A stretch of DNA of 64,000 bases from Uruburuella testudinis (GTDB lineage Bacteria > Pseudomonadota > Gammaproteobacteria > Burkholderiales > Neisseriaceae), in assembly GCF_022870865.1 (NCBI RefSeq), contig NZ_CP091508.1, positions 1,302,001 through 1,366,000 on the forward strand, in the 5' to 3' direction. How positions within the stretch are numbered: the first letter of the stretch is position 1; each line of letters begins with the position of its first letter. Position numbers and translations under genes: made by a program. Of the stretch, positions 1 through 8,005 are shown piece by piece. The notes below the pieces were generated by a model. It made no database searches. It saw only the letters and a program-made list of their open reading frames with translations, and was not told where the DNA came from.

Positions 1-734
1 GCGCTACCCCGTATGATCCGAATGCGGCCGGTGCAGACACAGCAGTGCCGTACACACCGCCGGCAAGCAGCGGCGGCGCCTATATACCGTCTAACGCCCC
101 TGTCGACATCAATGCCGCCACCCACACCGTGATTCGCGGCGACACCGTTTACAATATTGCCAAACGCTACAACATCACCCAAGACAACCTGCGCGCCTGG
201 AACAATCTGGCTGATAACAATATCGGTGTCGGCCAAGTGCTGCGCGTGAAACCTGCCGGTTATGTTGCGCCTGCCGGCACCGCCGCCGCACCGGTGGTGA
301 CCACACCGGCAGCGCCGGCAGCAACCACACCCGCAACCACGCCCACCGTGTCGGGCGCCACCCGCAGCGTGGCCGGCATTACCTGGCAGCGCCCCACCGC
401 CGGCAACGTGATTGCCAATTTCGGCGGCAGCAATAAGGGCGTGGATATTGCCGGCACCGCCGGTCAGGCCGTGGTATCCTCTGCCGACGGTAAAGTGGTG
501 TATGCCGGCTCGGGCTTGCGCGGTTACGGCAATCTTGTGATTGTGCAACATAATTCCACTTATCTGACCGCCTACGGCCACAACCAGAGCCTGCTGGTAA
601 AAGAAGGCCAAACCGTGAAGCGCGGCCAAACCATCGCCCGCATGGGCAGCAGCGATGCCGACCGCACCAAGCTGCATTTCGAAGTGCGCCAAAACGGCAA
701 GCCGGTCAACCCGACTCAATACGTACCATTTTAA
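1..734 (+). CDS. nlpD: NlpD-like LysM/M23 domain protein (5' end missing)
   Basis: The reading frame is open through the left window edge, so the N-terminus lies outside the window and the in-frame GTG at 45 is probably internal. A LysM domain (about nt 120-255, motif HTVIRGDTVYNIAKRY) should bind peptidoglycan. An Ala/Pro/Thr-rich linker follows, then a C-terminal M23 (LytM) domain (about nt 430-731) with the conserved end LHFEVRQNGKPVNP. The first metal ligand position reads NKGVDIAG with no histidine, as in the degenerate LytM domains of NlpD/EnvC, which activate amidases rather than cutting peptidoglycan. The role in septal peptidoglycan splitting is inferred from family. A DUS hairpin terminator follows at once. 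Confidence 0.85.
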   Translation, partial: ATPYDPNAAGADTAVPYTPPASSGGAYIPSNAPVDINAATHTVIRGDTVYNIAKRYNITQDNLRAWNNLADNNIGVGQVLRVKPAGYVAPAGTAAAPVVTTPAAPAATTPATTPTVSGATRSVAGITWQRPTAGNVIANFGGSNKGVDIAGTAGQAVVSSADGKVVYAGSGLRGYGNLVIVQHNSTYLTAYGHNQSLLVKEGQTVKRGQTIARMGSSDADRTKLHFEVRQNGKPVNPTQYVPF

Positions 735-757
735 TTTTTAAACCGCTTAAGATAACA

Positions 758-810
758 ACCGCTTTCAGACGGCCTGATAAAACATACAGGCCGTCTGAAA
801 GCGGTTTTTG
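758..810 (+). terminator. DUS inverted-repeat terminator of nlpD
   Basis: Arms ACCGCTTTCAGACGGCCTG (758-776) and its exact reverse complement (787-805) contain inverted uptake sequences and are followed by a T-run, giving a Rho-independent terminator. Confidence 0.85.
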
Positions 811-904
811 TTTGTATGAAACAATCAGCGCGGGCGCATCAAAGACACACATCAAGGATACGCATCCGGCAGACAGATGAGGCCGTCTGAAACATCAAAT
901 ATTT

Positions 905-1004
905 CATACCCATTCACAAAAATAGGCTGACAAAGCGGCATACGTTTGCAGAACCGGTCGGCTTAGTGTTTCGGCGCCTTGCCGGCTTACTTTTGTGAAT
1001 GGCT
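905..1004. repeat. Family B repeat, full-length copy
   Basis: It starts ATACCCATTCACAAAA and ends TTTTGTGAATGG, so the termini are inverted repeats. The interior (GC-rich, aggctgacaaagcgg... gccggctta) resembles the other family B copies. It fills most of the gap between nlpD and the tetR gene. Confidence 0.6.
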
Positions 1005-1078
1005 GTCAGCTGAACCGCTATGCCTTAAATCTTAATGATTTTTAAGGTGACTACTTGCCAACCCAAAACGCTTTAGGT

Positions 1079-1100
1079 ATATTGGACACTTGTCCAATAT
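1079..1100. promoter_or_regulatory. Palindromic operator upstream of the TetR gene
   Basis: A perfect inverted repeat ATATTGGACA-CT-TGTCCAATAT (10-bp arms, 2-bp spacer) ends 17 bp before the chosen ATG at 1118. Size and position fit a TetR-dimer operator for autoregulation, probably also covering the efflux genes downstream. Binding is inferred. Confidence 0.7.
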
Positions 1101-1117
1101 GTTCAGACGGCCTGAAA

Positions 1118-1738
1118 ATGTCAGATAGTGCCCGTGCTCAATTGATTGCCGCCGGCTTGAAGCTGTATCCGCAATACGGCTATGCCAAGCTTTCGGTGCG
1201 CTTGTTGGCGGCCGAAGCGGGGGTGAGCCCGGGTATGTTTCATCATGTGTTTGCCAGCAAAGATGCGTTTGTGGCGGAAGTGTTGGTGCATCAATATCAG
1301 CGCACTTTCGGCCGTTTGACTTTGTCCGGCGCAGATACGGAAGATGCTTTTTTGCATCTGCGCGAAATCTTGCGGCAGCAGGTGCGTTGTCTGCGCGACA
1401 ATCTCGATTGGGTGCAGCGGGCGTTTGCCGACAGCGGTGAAGGTGTGGCGGTGGTGCGTGATTTTTGGCACCGCCATTTCCAGGAACGTCATGAACAGCT
1501 GATGGCGCTGCTCAACCGCTGCCGGGCATTGCCGGTTTCCGAGCAGGTGCACCGGTTGGCGTATTTGCTCGGTGCCGTCGGCGCGCCGATGGTCATCGGC
1601 ACCCGCATGCGCGAAATGGATGTTTTACCCGCAGATTTGGGGGCGTATATGTCTGAAATTATCGAAGATGCCGCAATAGACCGCCGCATCGATTGGGCAC
1701 TTTCCGCGCTGTTTCCCGAGGCAAAAATCCCCTCCTAA
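1118..1738 (+). CDS. TetR/AcrR family regulator of the efflux locus
   Basis: The 206-residue protein has an N-terminal helix-turn-helix (about residues 10-50, including SVRLLAAEAGVSPGMFHHVF) and a helical ligand-binding C-terminus. The frame is open from a TTG at 1055, but that would place the palindromic operator inside the gene; ATG 1118 right after the operator and a DUS is the better start. The gene stands 51 bp upstream of the HlyD adaptor on the same strand. In enterobacteria the related locus ybhGFSR is preceded by a TetR gene (CecR/YbiH), which supports a local repressor role. The inducer is unknown. Confidence 0.85.
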   Translation: MSDSARAQLIAAGLKLYPQYGYAKLSVRLLAAEAGVSPGMFHHVFASKDAFVAEVLVHQYQRTFGRLTLSGADTEDAFLHLREILRQQVRCLRDNLDWVQRAFADSGEGVAVVRDFWHRHFQERHEQLMALLNRCRALPVSEQVHRLAYLLGAVGAPMVIGTRMREMDVLPADLGAYMSEIIEDAAIDRRIDWALSALFPEAKIPS

Positions 1739-1789
1739 ACACAGGCTCAGAACAACCTTGGAATCGTCAGCCAAACAACAGGAACAAGT

Positions 1790-2761
1790 ATGAAAAAAAT
1801 CATAGCAATTGCGGTGGTGGCCGCATTGGCCGCCGGCGGCTGGTATTACTGGCAGCAGCAAAATAAAAGCGGTTTGCCCGAAGGCTTTGTGCAGAGCAAC
1901 GGCCGGCTCGAATTAAACCGTTTTGATGTGGCCAGTCTGTATGCCGGGCGGGTGAAAGCGATGCCGGTGGACGAGGGCAGTGAAGTGGCCGAAGGCGATG
2001 TGTTGGCCGAATTGTCGTCGGATACCAGCAGCAGCCAATTGGATGCCGCCAAGGCGCAGAAACAGCGTGCGCAAGAGGCGGTGGCTCGTGCCGATGCCGA
2101 AATCAAGGCTTATGAGCAGCAGCAGAAAGTGGCGCAAATGGAGCTCGGCAATGCGCAAAACCTCAAGCGCGATGAATTGGTGTCGGCCGCCGAAGTGACC
2201 AAGCGCCGCGCTGCCCGCGACAGCGCTGCCGCTTCGGTGAGCGCCGCCCGCGCCGCCCGTGCCGAAGCGCAAGCTGCCGTGGCCGCAGCACAGGCGCAAA
2301 TCGACCAAGCCGCCTCGGTAAATGAAGATATGGCCATCCGCGCGCCGATTGCCGGGCGGGTGGAATACAAAATCGCCGAAGTGGGCAATGTAATCGGCGC
2401 CGGCAATAAAGTGGTGAGCCTGCTTGACCCGCGCGATGTATCGATGACGGTGTTTCTGCCCACTACCGAAATCAGCCGTTTGAAAGTGGGCGATGAAGCG
2501 CGGATTGTGCTCGACGGCATGGATGCGGTCTGGCCGGCCGGCATCACTTTTATTGCCACCGATGCCCAGTTTACGCCCAAGTCGGTAGAAACCCAAAGCG
2601 AGCGTGAAAAGCTGATGTTTAAAGTGAAGTTGAAAGTGCCCGCCGACACTGCCTTGCAATACAAAGGCCTGCTCAAAGGCGGCCTCACCGGCAACGGCTA
2701 TGTGCGGCTGGATAAGCAGGCTCAATGGCCGGAAAATTTGGCGGTAAAGCTGCCGCATTGA
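1790..2761 (+). CDS. yhiI: HlyD-family periplasmic adaptor, YhiI-like
   Basis: The 323-residue protein has an N-terminal membrane anchor (about residues 4-21, IIAIAVVAALAAGGWYYW), a lipoyl-like half motif, a long Ala/Glu/Gln-rich coiled-coil hairpin (about 78-178), a second lipoyl half (IRAPIAGRVEYKIAEVGNVI) and a beta-barrel domain. It should bridge the inner-membrane ABC transporter encoded downstream and the TolC-like outer-membrane protein. Gene order adaptor, double-ATPase/permease, permease matches yhiI-rbbA-yhhJ of Escherichia coli, although two unrelated genes lie between here. It is probably co-transcribed with the TetR gene. The substrate is unknown. Confidence 0.85.
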   Translation: MKKIIAIAVVAALAAGGWYYWQQQNKSGLPEGFVQSNGRLELNRFDVASLYAGRVKAMPVDEGSEVAEGDVLAELSSDTSSSQLDAAKAQKQRAQEAVARADAEIKAYEQQQKVAQMELGNAQNLKRDELVSAAEVTKRRAARDSAAASVSAARAARAEAQAAVAAAQAQIDQAASVNEDMAIRAPIAGRVEYKIAEVGNVIGAGNKVVSLLDPRDVSMTVFLPTTEISRLKVGDEARIVLDGMDAVWPAGITFIATDAQFTPKSVETQSEREKLMFKVKLKVPADTALQYKGLLKGGLTGNGYVRLDKQAQWPENLAVKLPH

Positions 2762-2763
2762 AT

Positions 2764-2847
2764 CAGGCCGTCTGAAAACAGGCGCTTATCCGGCGGCAGG
2801 CAAACGGTGTTTCACAATCAGGTGCAGGTTTGTTTTCAGACGGCCTG
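2764..2847 (+). terminator. Inverted DUS pair after the adaptor gene
   Basis: Arms CAGGCCGTCTGAAAACA (2764-2780) and reverse complement (2831-2847) enclose a loop of about 50 bp; a likely terminator for the tetR-adaptor unit. Confidence 0.6.
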
Positions 2848-2910
2848 ATGCAGTAATGTCATATAAAAATAATATATTCAAGCTTTACCTGCATTGTTTT
2901 GGAGAAACAC

Positions 2911-3495
2911 ATGAAAGCCAAGTTAAAAGCCTATTTGAAACAACACTACGCCGACAGCCGCGCACACGATGAGGCGCAAAACGAGCGGGCGCAATGTTGG
3001 CGCAATCTGCATCCCGACAGCGCCGCGCTGCTGGCCTTGCTGGTGCGGGCGAAACAGGCGCGCAAGGTGTTGGAGGTGGGCACCTCTAACGGCTATTCGA
3101 CTTTATGGCTGGCCGATGCCGTGCGCGATACCGGCGGTTCGCTGCGCACGCTGGAAATCGACAAGGCGCGCAAAAAAGCGGCCAAACAGCATTTGCGCGA
3201 AACCAAGCTCGATGATTATGTGCGCATGGAAGTGTGCGATGCGGGCGAATTTTTACGCGCGTATCAGAAATATTACGATGTGGTTCTGCTCGATGCCGAC
3301 CGCAGCCGCTATGCCGATTATTGGCCGGATTTGCAGCGCATCCTCACCAAGCCCGGCAGCCTGTTGGCGGTGGATAACGCGTTATCGCATGCTGAAGAAA
3401 TGCAGGAATTTGTGGCGCTGGTGGAAGCAGATAAAAATTTCAGCAGCACCATTGTCGATATCGGTGCCGGCTTGCTGTTGGCAAGCAGTATTTGA
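2911..3495 (+). CDS. Class I SAM-dependent methyltransferase, O-methyltransferase type
   Basis: The 194-residue protein has a SAM-binding motif I (VLEVGTSNGYSTLWLADA, residues about 53-70), an acidic strand-2 end (LRTLEIDKARKKAAKQHL) and motif DVVLLDADRSRYADYW (about 123-138) of the class I fold, closest to caffeoyl-CoA/catechol O-methyltransferase-like enzymes. ATG 2911 is chosen because GGAG lies 7 bp upstream; an in-frame TTG at 2899 overlaps that site. The stop codon runs into a DUS. It lies between adaptor and ABC genes of the efflux locus; a functional link to efflux is not evident. The substrate is unknown. Confidence 0.75.
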   Translation: MKAKLKAYLKQHYADSRAHDEAQNERAQCWRNLHPDSAALLALLVRAKQARKVLEVGTSNGYSTLWLADAVRDTGGSLRTLEIDKARKKAAKQHLRETKLDDYVRMEVCDAGEFLRAYQKYYDVVLLDADRSRYADYWPDLQRILTKPGSLLAVDNALSHAEEMQEFVALVEADKNFSSTIVDIGAGLLLASSI

Positions 3496-3614
3496 GGCCG
3501 TCTGAACAAGCGCGGCACAATCAGGTTGATAGATGAAGCCCCGGGTTTGACAGGCGGTTGAGTTTGTCAAAATCATAGCTTTGCCGACAAAGGCCGTCTG
3601 AAAAAAGGAATGTG

Positions 3615-4274
3615 ATGAAAGTTGTGCTTATCGGTGCCACCGGTGCTACGGGCAAGGCATTGCTGCCGTTGCTGCTGGCTGATGCAAACTTCAGCCGTGT
3701 CGATGTATTTGTGCGCCGGGCGCCCGATGTGCAGCATGAAAAACTGCATGTGCATGTGGTAGATTTTGCTGATGTGGCCGGCTGGTGCGATAAGTTGCGG
3801 GGTGATGTGCTGTTTTCCTGCTTGGGCACCACGCTGAAGGCGGCGGGCAGCCAAGAAGCGCAATGGCAGGTGGATTATCAGGCGCAATATGATGTGGCGC
3901 AGGCGGCGCAGGCAAACGGTGTGGGCACGCTGGTGTTGGTGTCGTCGGCACAGGCCGACCCGAAAGCACGTTGGTTTTATCCGCGCATGAAAGGGCAGTT
4001 GGAAGCCGATGTAGCGGCGCTGGGCTTTGCCCGCCTGCTGATTTTCCGCCCGCCGCTGCTGCTGCGCCCCAACAGCAGGCGCACGGCGGAAGTGTGGGGC
4101 GGCAAAATATTGCAAGGGCTGAACCGTGTGGGTTTGCTGCAAAGCCAGCGCCCGTTGCCCACGCCGCAATTGGCACAGGCTATGCTGCAAGCGTTTCAGA
4201 CGGCCTCAAGCGGGATGAAGGTTTATGAGGCGCAGGATATTCGGGCTTTGTTGGCGCATGTGCAGGCCGTCTGA
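3615..4274 (+). CDS. NAD(P)H-binding SDR-like protein
   Basis: The 219-residue protein starts MKVVLIGATGATGKALLPL, a Rossmann nucleotide-binding motif GATGATG at residues 7-13, followed by VLVSSAQADPKARWFYPRMKGQLE. This is the atypical/extended SDR NAD(P)H-binding family (HTATIP2/YwnB-like, PF13460). AAGGA precedes ATG 3615 by 5 bp, favouring it over GTG 3612. An internal DUS codes for FQTAS near nt 4193, and the stop TGA is itself the end of a DUS (GCCGTCTGA). Role unknown; probably a small oxidoreductase or stress-related reductase. Confidence 0.75.
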   Translation: MKVVLIGATGATGKALLPLLLADANFSRVDVFVRRAPDVQHEKLHVHVVDFADVAGWCDKLRGDVLFSCLGTTLKAAGSQEAQWQVDYQAQYDVAQAAQANGVGTLVLVSSAQADPKARWFYPRMKGQLEADVAALGFARLLIFRPPLLLRPNSRRTAEVWGGKILQGLNRVGLLQSQRPLPTPQLAQAMLQAFQTASSGMKVYEAQDIRALLAHVQAV

Positions 4275-4509
4275 AAAATGATGGCGGCTTAAATGTTCAC
4301 TTTTGTCCGAAGCATCAAGCGCCAAGCTGCTTGATGCCGTCTGAAACCCGGCGGATTGCGGCAACGGCGCTTTTTTCTGCGGCAGGGTTCGGCAGCGGGC
4401 AGCAAACCGCAGATTCCCCCCGCGTTGCTGCTGATGTTTATCCACACGGTTTGAATTTCTTATATTGCGACCGGTATTGTTAACTGAGGCCGTCTGAAAG
4501 AAGATAAAG
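4275..4509. other. Intergenic region before the ABC gene
   Basis: It holds two DUS in the same orientation (one ATGCCGTCTGAA form near 4337 and one AG form near 4487) and an AT-rich stretch around 4450-4485 that could contain the promoter of the ABC gene. No gene is apparent. Confidence 0.5.
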
Positions 4510-7500
4510 ATGCCGACAAACCCAACTCAAAACGCTGCTATAAGCGTTAGCCAACTGTTTCACCGCTACGGCAAAATCGAAGCGCTGAGCGAAGTATCGT
4601 TTACGCTGCCTGCGGGGGCGACGGTAGGCTTGATCGGCCCCGACGGTGTGGGCAAATCAACCTTGCTGTCGCTGATTGCCGGGGTGAAAATCATTCAAGA
4701 GGGCACGGTGGAAGTGCTCGGCGGCGATATGGCCGACAAGCAGGCGCGGCAGGATTTATCGCACCGCATCGCTTTTATGCCGCAGGGTTTAGGGCGCAAT
4801 CTGTATCCGACTTTGTCGGTGTATGAAAACATCGATTTTCATGCGCGTTTGTTCGGCTTGAATGCCGCCGAACGCCAAGCACGGATTCAGCGGCTGCTCG
4901 ATGCCACCGGCCTGGCGCCGTTCCCCGACCGCGCGGCGGGCAAACTTTCAGGCGGCATGAAGCAGAAACTGAGCCTGTGTTGCGCGTTGGTGCACAACCC
5001 CGATTTGCTGATTTTGGATGAGCCGACCACCGGTGTCGACCCCTTGTCGCGCCGCCAGTTTTGGGCGTTGGTAGAAGATTTGCGCCGCGAAATCGACGGC
5101 ATGACCGTTATCGTGGCCACCGCCTATATCGAAGAAGCCGAGCGTTTCGAACATTTGCTGGCCATGGACGACGGCAGGCTGTTGGTCAACAAACCCACGC
5201 AGGAAGTGATGCAGGAATACGGTGTGAAAACGCTGGAAGAAGCCTATATCAAGATGTTGCCGTCTGAAAAGCAGCAGGGTTCGGGCGGGCTGGCGCTCAC
5301 GCCGTTCAAGCCTGATCCCGATTCGCCGCCGGCCATGGAAGCGCACGGGCTGACCAAGCGTTTCGGCGATTTTACCGCTGTCGATAATGTGAGCTTCTGC
5401 ATCGAAAAAGGCGAAATTTTCGGCTTTCTCGGCTCCAACGGCTGCGGCAAATCCACCACCATGAAAATGCTCACCGGCCTTTTGCCTGCCACCGAGGGCG
5501 AGGCCGAGCTGCTGGGTAAACCGATTGATGCCGGCGGCATGAGCACACGCATGCGCGTAGGCTATATGTCGCAAGCGTTTTCGCTGTATGAAGAGCTGAC
5601 GGTGCGCCGCAATCTCGAGCTGCACGCCCAGCTTTACCGCATGGAAGGCGCGGCAGCCAAGCAGGCGCTGGAAGATGCGCTGGTGCAGTTTGACCTTGCC
5701 GAAGTGGCCGATACCAAACCCGCCGATCTTTCGCTCGGTATGCGCCAGCGCCTGCAACTGGCCGCCGCCTGCCTGCACAAGCCCGAAGTGCTGATTTTGG
5801 ATGAACCCACTTCCGGCGTCGACCCTGCCGCACGCGATATGTTTTGGCGCCATCTGCTCAAGCTCTCGCGCGAAGATAAAATCACCCTGTTTATTTCCAC
5901 CCATTTTATGAACGAGGCCGAGCGCTGCGACCGCATTTCGTTTATGCATCGCGGCCGTGTGTTGGCGGTGGGCACCCCTGCCGAGCTGACCGAAAAACAG
6001 CATGCGCCGGATTTGGAAGAAGCATTTGTGCAATATCTGTTGGAAGACGAGCAAGCAGAAAATGCCGCAGGTTCAGACGGCCGTATGAAAGTTAGGCCGT
6101 CTGAAACCGCACCGGATAACGGGCGGCAAAGCCCGCACACACCTGCTACCGAAAATGCCGAAAGCGCAGCTGCGCAAGCCGCCCGGGTGGTTCGTGCCGA
6201 TCGGCAGGCCGGCGGGCCTGTCACAGGCGGGCAAACACCTGCAACCGAAAGCAACGCTGTTGCTAAACCGCCTGCCGGATTATCGGCATCCGACCGTTCA
6301 GACGGCCTGAATATATCCAACAGGCCGTCTGAAAAAAATACACAAAATCATGTGCTTGAAACAGAATCGGCCGCAGCGCATGTGGAAATAACGACATCTG
6401 AATCTGAAACATCAGTATCCGACCGTTCAGACGGCCTGAATATATCCAACAGGCCGTCTGAAAAAAATACACAAAATCATGCGCTTGAAACAGCTTCGGC
6501 CGCAGCGCATGTGGAAATAACGACATCTGAATCTGAAACATCAGTATCCGACCGTTCAGACGGCCTGAATATATCCAATAGGCCGTCTGAAAAAAATACA
6601 CAAAATCATGCGCTTGAAACAGCTTCGGCCGCGGCGCATGTGGAAGCGGCGGCACCCGAATCTGAACCATCGGCATCCGACCGTTCAGACGGCCTGAATA
6701 TATCCAACAGGCCGTCTGAAAAAAATATACAAAATCATGCGCTTGAAACAGTATCGGCCGCGGCGCATGTGGAAGCGGCGGCACCCGAATCTGAACCATC
6801 GGCATCCGACCGTTCAGACGGCCTGAATATATCCAACAGGCCGTCTGAAACCCCAACACAGCACACTGATTCGCTCAAATACTGGCTCGCTACCGTGTTT
6901 ACCTTTGCCATGCGCGAGGGCAAGGAATTGCTGCGCGATAAAATCCGCTTGTTTTTTGCGGTGCTGGGGCCGGTGATTCTGATGGCGGCTTTGAGCTGGA
7001 GCATTTCGTTTGATGTGCAAAACCTCAGCTTTGCCGTGCTCGACCGCGACCAGAGCAGCCACAGCCGGGCGCTCACCGAATATTTTTCCGGCTCGCGCTA
7101 TTTTGTCGAACAGCCGCCGTTGCAATCAGATGCCGATGTCGACCGAGTGTTGAAAAGCGCGCAAACGCAATTGGTGATTGATATTCCGCCCGGTTTCGGC
7201 CGCGATCTGCTGCGCGGCGACCAGCCGGAAGTGGGCTTTTATATCGACGGCACGGCACCGTTTAATGCTGAAAATATCAAAGCTTATGTGGGCGGCATCC
7301 TCACCCGCTACACGCAAGACCAAATCCGTGCCACCGGCCTGCCGCTTGATTTGCAGCCGGCTGCCGATATTGAGGCGCGCTTTCTCTACAATCAGGATTT
7401 CAAAAGCATGTATGCGGTGGCGCCGGGCATTATGATGCTGGTGCTGATGCTGATTCCGGCAATGATGACGGCCATCGGTGTGGTGCGCGAACGCGAAATC

Positions 7501-8004
7501 GGCTCGATTGCCAATCTGTATGCCTCGCCCGCCAGCGTGCCACAATATTTAATCGGCAAACAACTGCCTTATATCGCGGTGGGCATGGTGAATTTTGCCG
7601 CGCTGATGCTGATGATGCTGTTTTGGTTTCAAGTGCCGTTTAAAGGCTCGTTTTTGGCGCTGAGTGTGGGGACGCTGCTGATTGTGTGCGTATCGACCGC
7701 GTTGGGATTGCTGGTGTCGAGCTTTGTGCGCTCGCAGGTGGCGGCAATTTTTGTGACCGCCATCATCACGCTGGTGCCCACCATCAATTATTCCGGCTTT
7801 CTTTACCCGATTTCCACCATGACCGGGGCGGCCTATTGGATCGGCACGCTGTTTCCCGCTTCGTGGTATATGCGCATCAGCGTGGGCACGTTTACCAAAG
7901 GGCTGGGCCCGGCGGATTTGCAGCAGGAATTTTGGGTGCTGGCGGCGGCGTTTTGTCTGATGTTGCTGGCAGCCTGCCTGTTGCTCAAAAAGCAGGAGAA
8001 ATAA
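4510..8004 (+). CDS. rbbA: RbbA-like ABC transporter: two ATPase domains fused to ABC-2 permease, with DUS-encoded repeat linker
   Basis: The 1164-residue fusion has ATPase domain 1 with Walker A GPDGVGKST (43-51), signature LSGGMKQ (146-152) and Walker B ILDEP (168-172); ATPase domain 2 with Walker A GSNGCGKST (308-316), signature LSLGMRQ (407-413) and Walker B VLILDEP (427-433); then a low-complexity linker (about 515-788); then an ABC-2 permease (about 791-1164) with one N-terminal membrane segment, a periplasmic loop and five C-terminal segments including the VVREREIGSI motif. Order and fusion match RbbA/YhiH (about 911 residues), so the extra about 250 residues are the linker. The linker carries four complete 43-residue repeats and a fifth partial one. 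It overlaps no neighbour and is followed after one base by the second permease. It should pump a drug-like or membrane substrate; the ribosome role reported for RbbA is not shown here. Confidence 0.88.
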   Translation: MPTNPTQNAAISVSQLFHRYGKIEALSEVSFTLPAGATVGLIGPDGVGKSTLLSLIAGVKIIQEGTVEVLGGDMADKQARQDLSHRIAFMPQGLGRNLYPTLSVYENIDFHARLFGLNAAERQARIQRLLDATGLAPFPDRAAGKLSGGMKQKLSLCCALVHNPDLLILDEPTTGVDPLSRRQFWALVEDLRREIDGMTVIVATAYIEEAERFEHLLAMDDGRLLVNKPTQEVMQEYGVKTLEEAYIKMLPSEKQQGSGGLALTPFKPDPDSPPAMEAHGLTKRFGDFTAVDNVSFCIEKGEIFGFLGSNGCGKSTTMKMLTGLLPATEGEAELLGKPIDAGGMSTRMRVGYMSQAFSLYEELTVRRNLELHAQLYRMEGAAAKQALEDALVQFDLAEVADTKPADLSLGMRQRLQLAAACLHKPEVLILDEPTSGVDPAARDMFWRHLLKLSREDKITLFISTHFMNEAERCDRISFMHRGRVLAVGTPAELTEKQHAPDLEEAFVQYLLEDEQAENAAGSDGRMKVRPSETAPDNGRQSPHTPATENAESAAAQAARVVRADRQAGGPVTGGQTPATESNAVAKPPAGLSASDRSDGLNISNRPSEKNTQNHVLETESAAAHVEITTSESETSVSDRSDGLNISNRPSEKNTQNHALETASAAAHVEITTSESETSVSDRSDGLNISNRPSEKNTQNHALETASAAAHVEAAAPESEPSASDRSDGLNISNRPSEKNIQNHALETVSAAAHVEAAAPESEPSASDRSDGLNISNRPSETPTQHTDSLKYWLATVFTFAMREGKELLRDKIRLFFAVLGPVILMAALSWSISFDVQNLSFAVLDRDQSSHSRALTEYFSGSRYFVEQPPLQSDADVDRVLKSAQTQLVIDIPPGFGRDLLRGDQPEVGFYIDGTAPFNAENIKAYVGGILTRYTQDQIRATGLPLDLQPAADIEARFLYNQDFKSMYAVAPGIMMLVLMLIPAMMTAIGVVREREIGSIANLYASPASVPQYLIGKQLPYIAVGMVNFAALMLMMLFWFQVPFKGSFLALSVGTLLIVCVSTALGLLVSSFVRSQVAAIFVTAIITLVPTINYSGFLYPISTMTGAAYWIGTLFPASWYMRISVGTFTKGLGPADLQQEFWVLAAAFCLMLLAACLLLKKQEK
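6291..6852 (+). repeat. 129-bp tandem repeat (4.3 copies) inside the ABC gene, each with an inverted DUS pair
   Basis: The start cgaccgttcagacgg recurs at 6291, 6420, 6549, 6678 and 6807, exactly 129 bp (43 codons) apart. Each unit contains ttcagacggcctg and, 13 bp on, aggccgtctgaa, read as SDGLN...RPSE, so every copy is a potential hairpin and two uptake sequences. Later units differ from earlier ones mainly in the ITTSESETS versus AAAPESEPS segment. Length is a multiple of three, so copy-number change keeps frame. Confidence 0.95.
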
Positions 8005-8005
8005 A

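Noticed and set aside
1055..1117. Longer start (TTG 1055) for the first TetR gene
   Set aside because: It would put the perfect operator palindrome inside the coding sequence; ATG 1118 fits TetR proteins better.
6291..6852. CRISPR array
   Set aside because: Repeats are contiguous coding units of 129 bp with no unique spacers and no cas genes.
6263..6859. 198-residue repetitive open frame on the minus strand
   Set aside because: It is the complement of the 129-bp tandem repeats in the ABC gene; it has no ribosome site and the plus-strand frame is clearly the real one.
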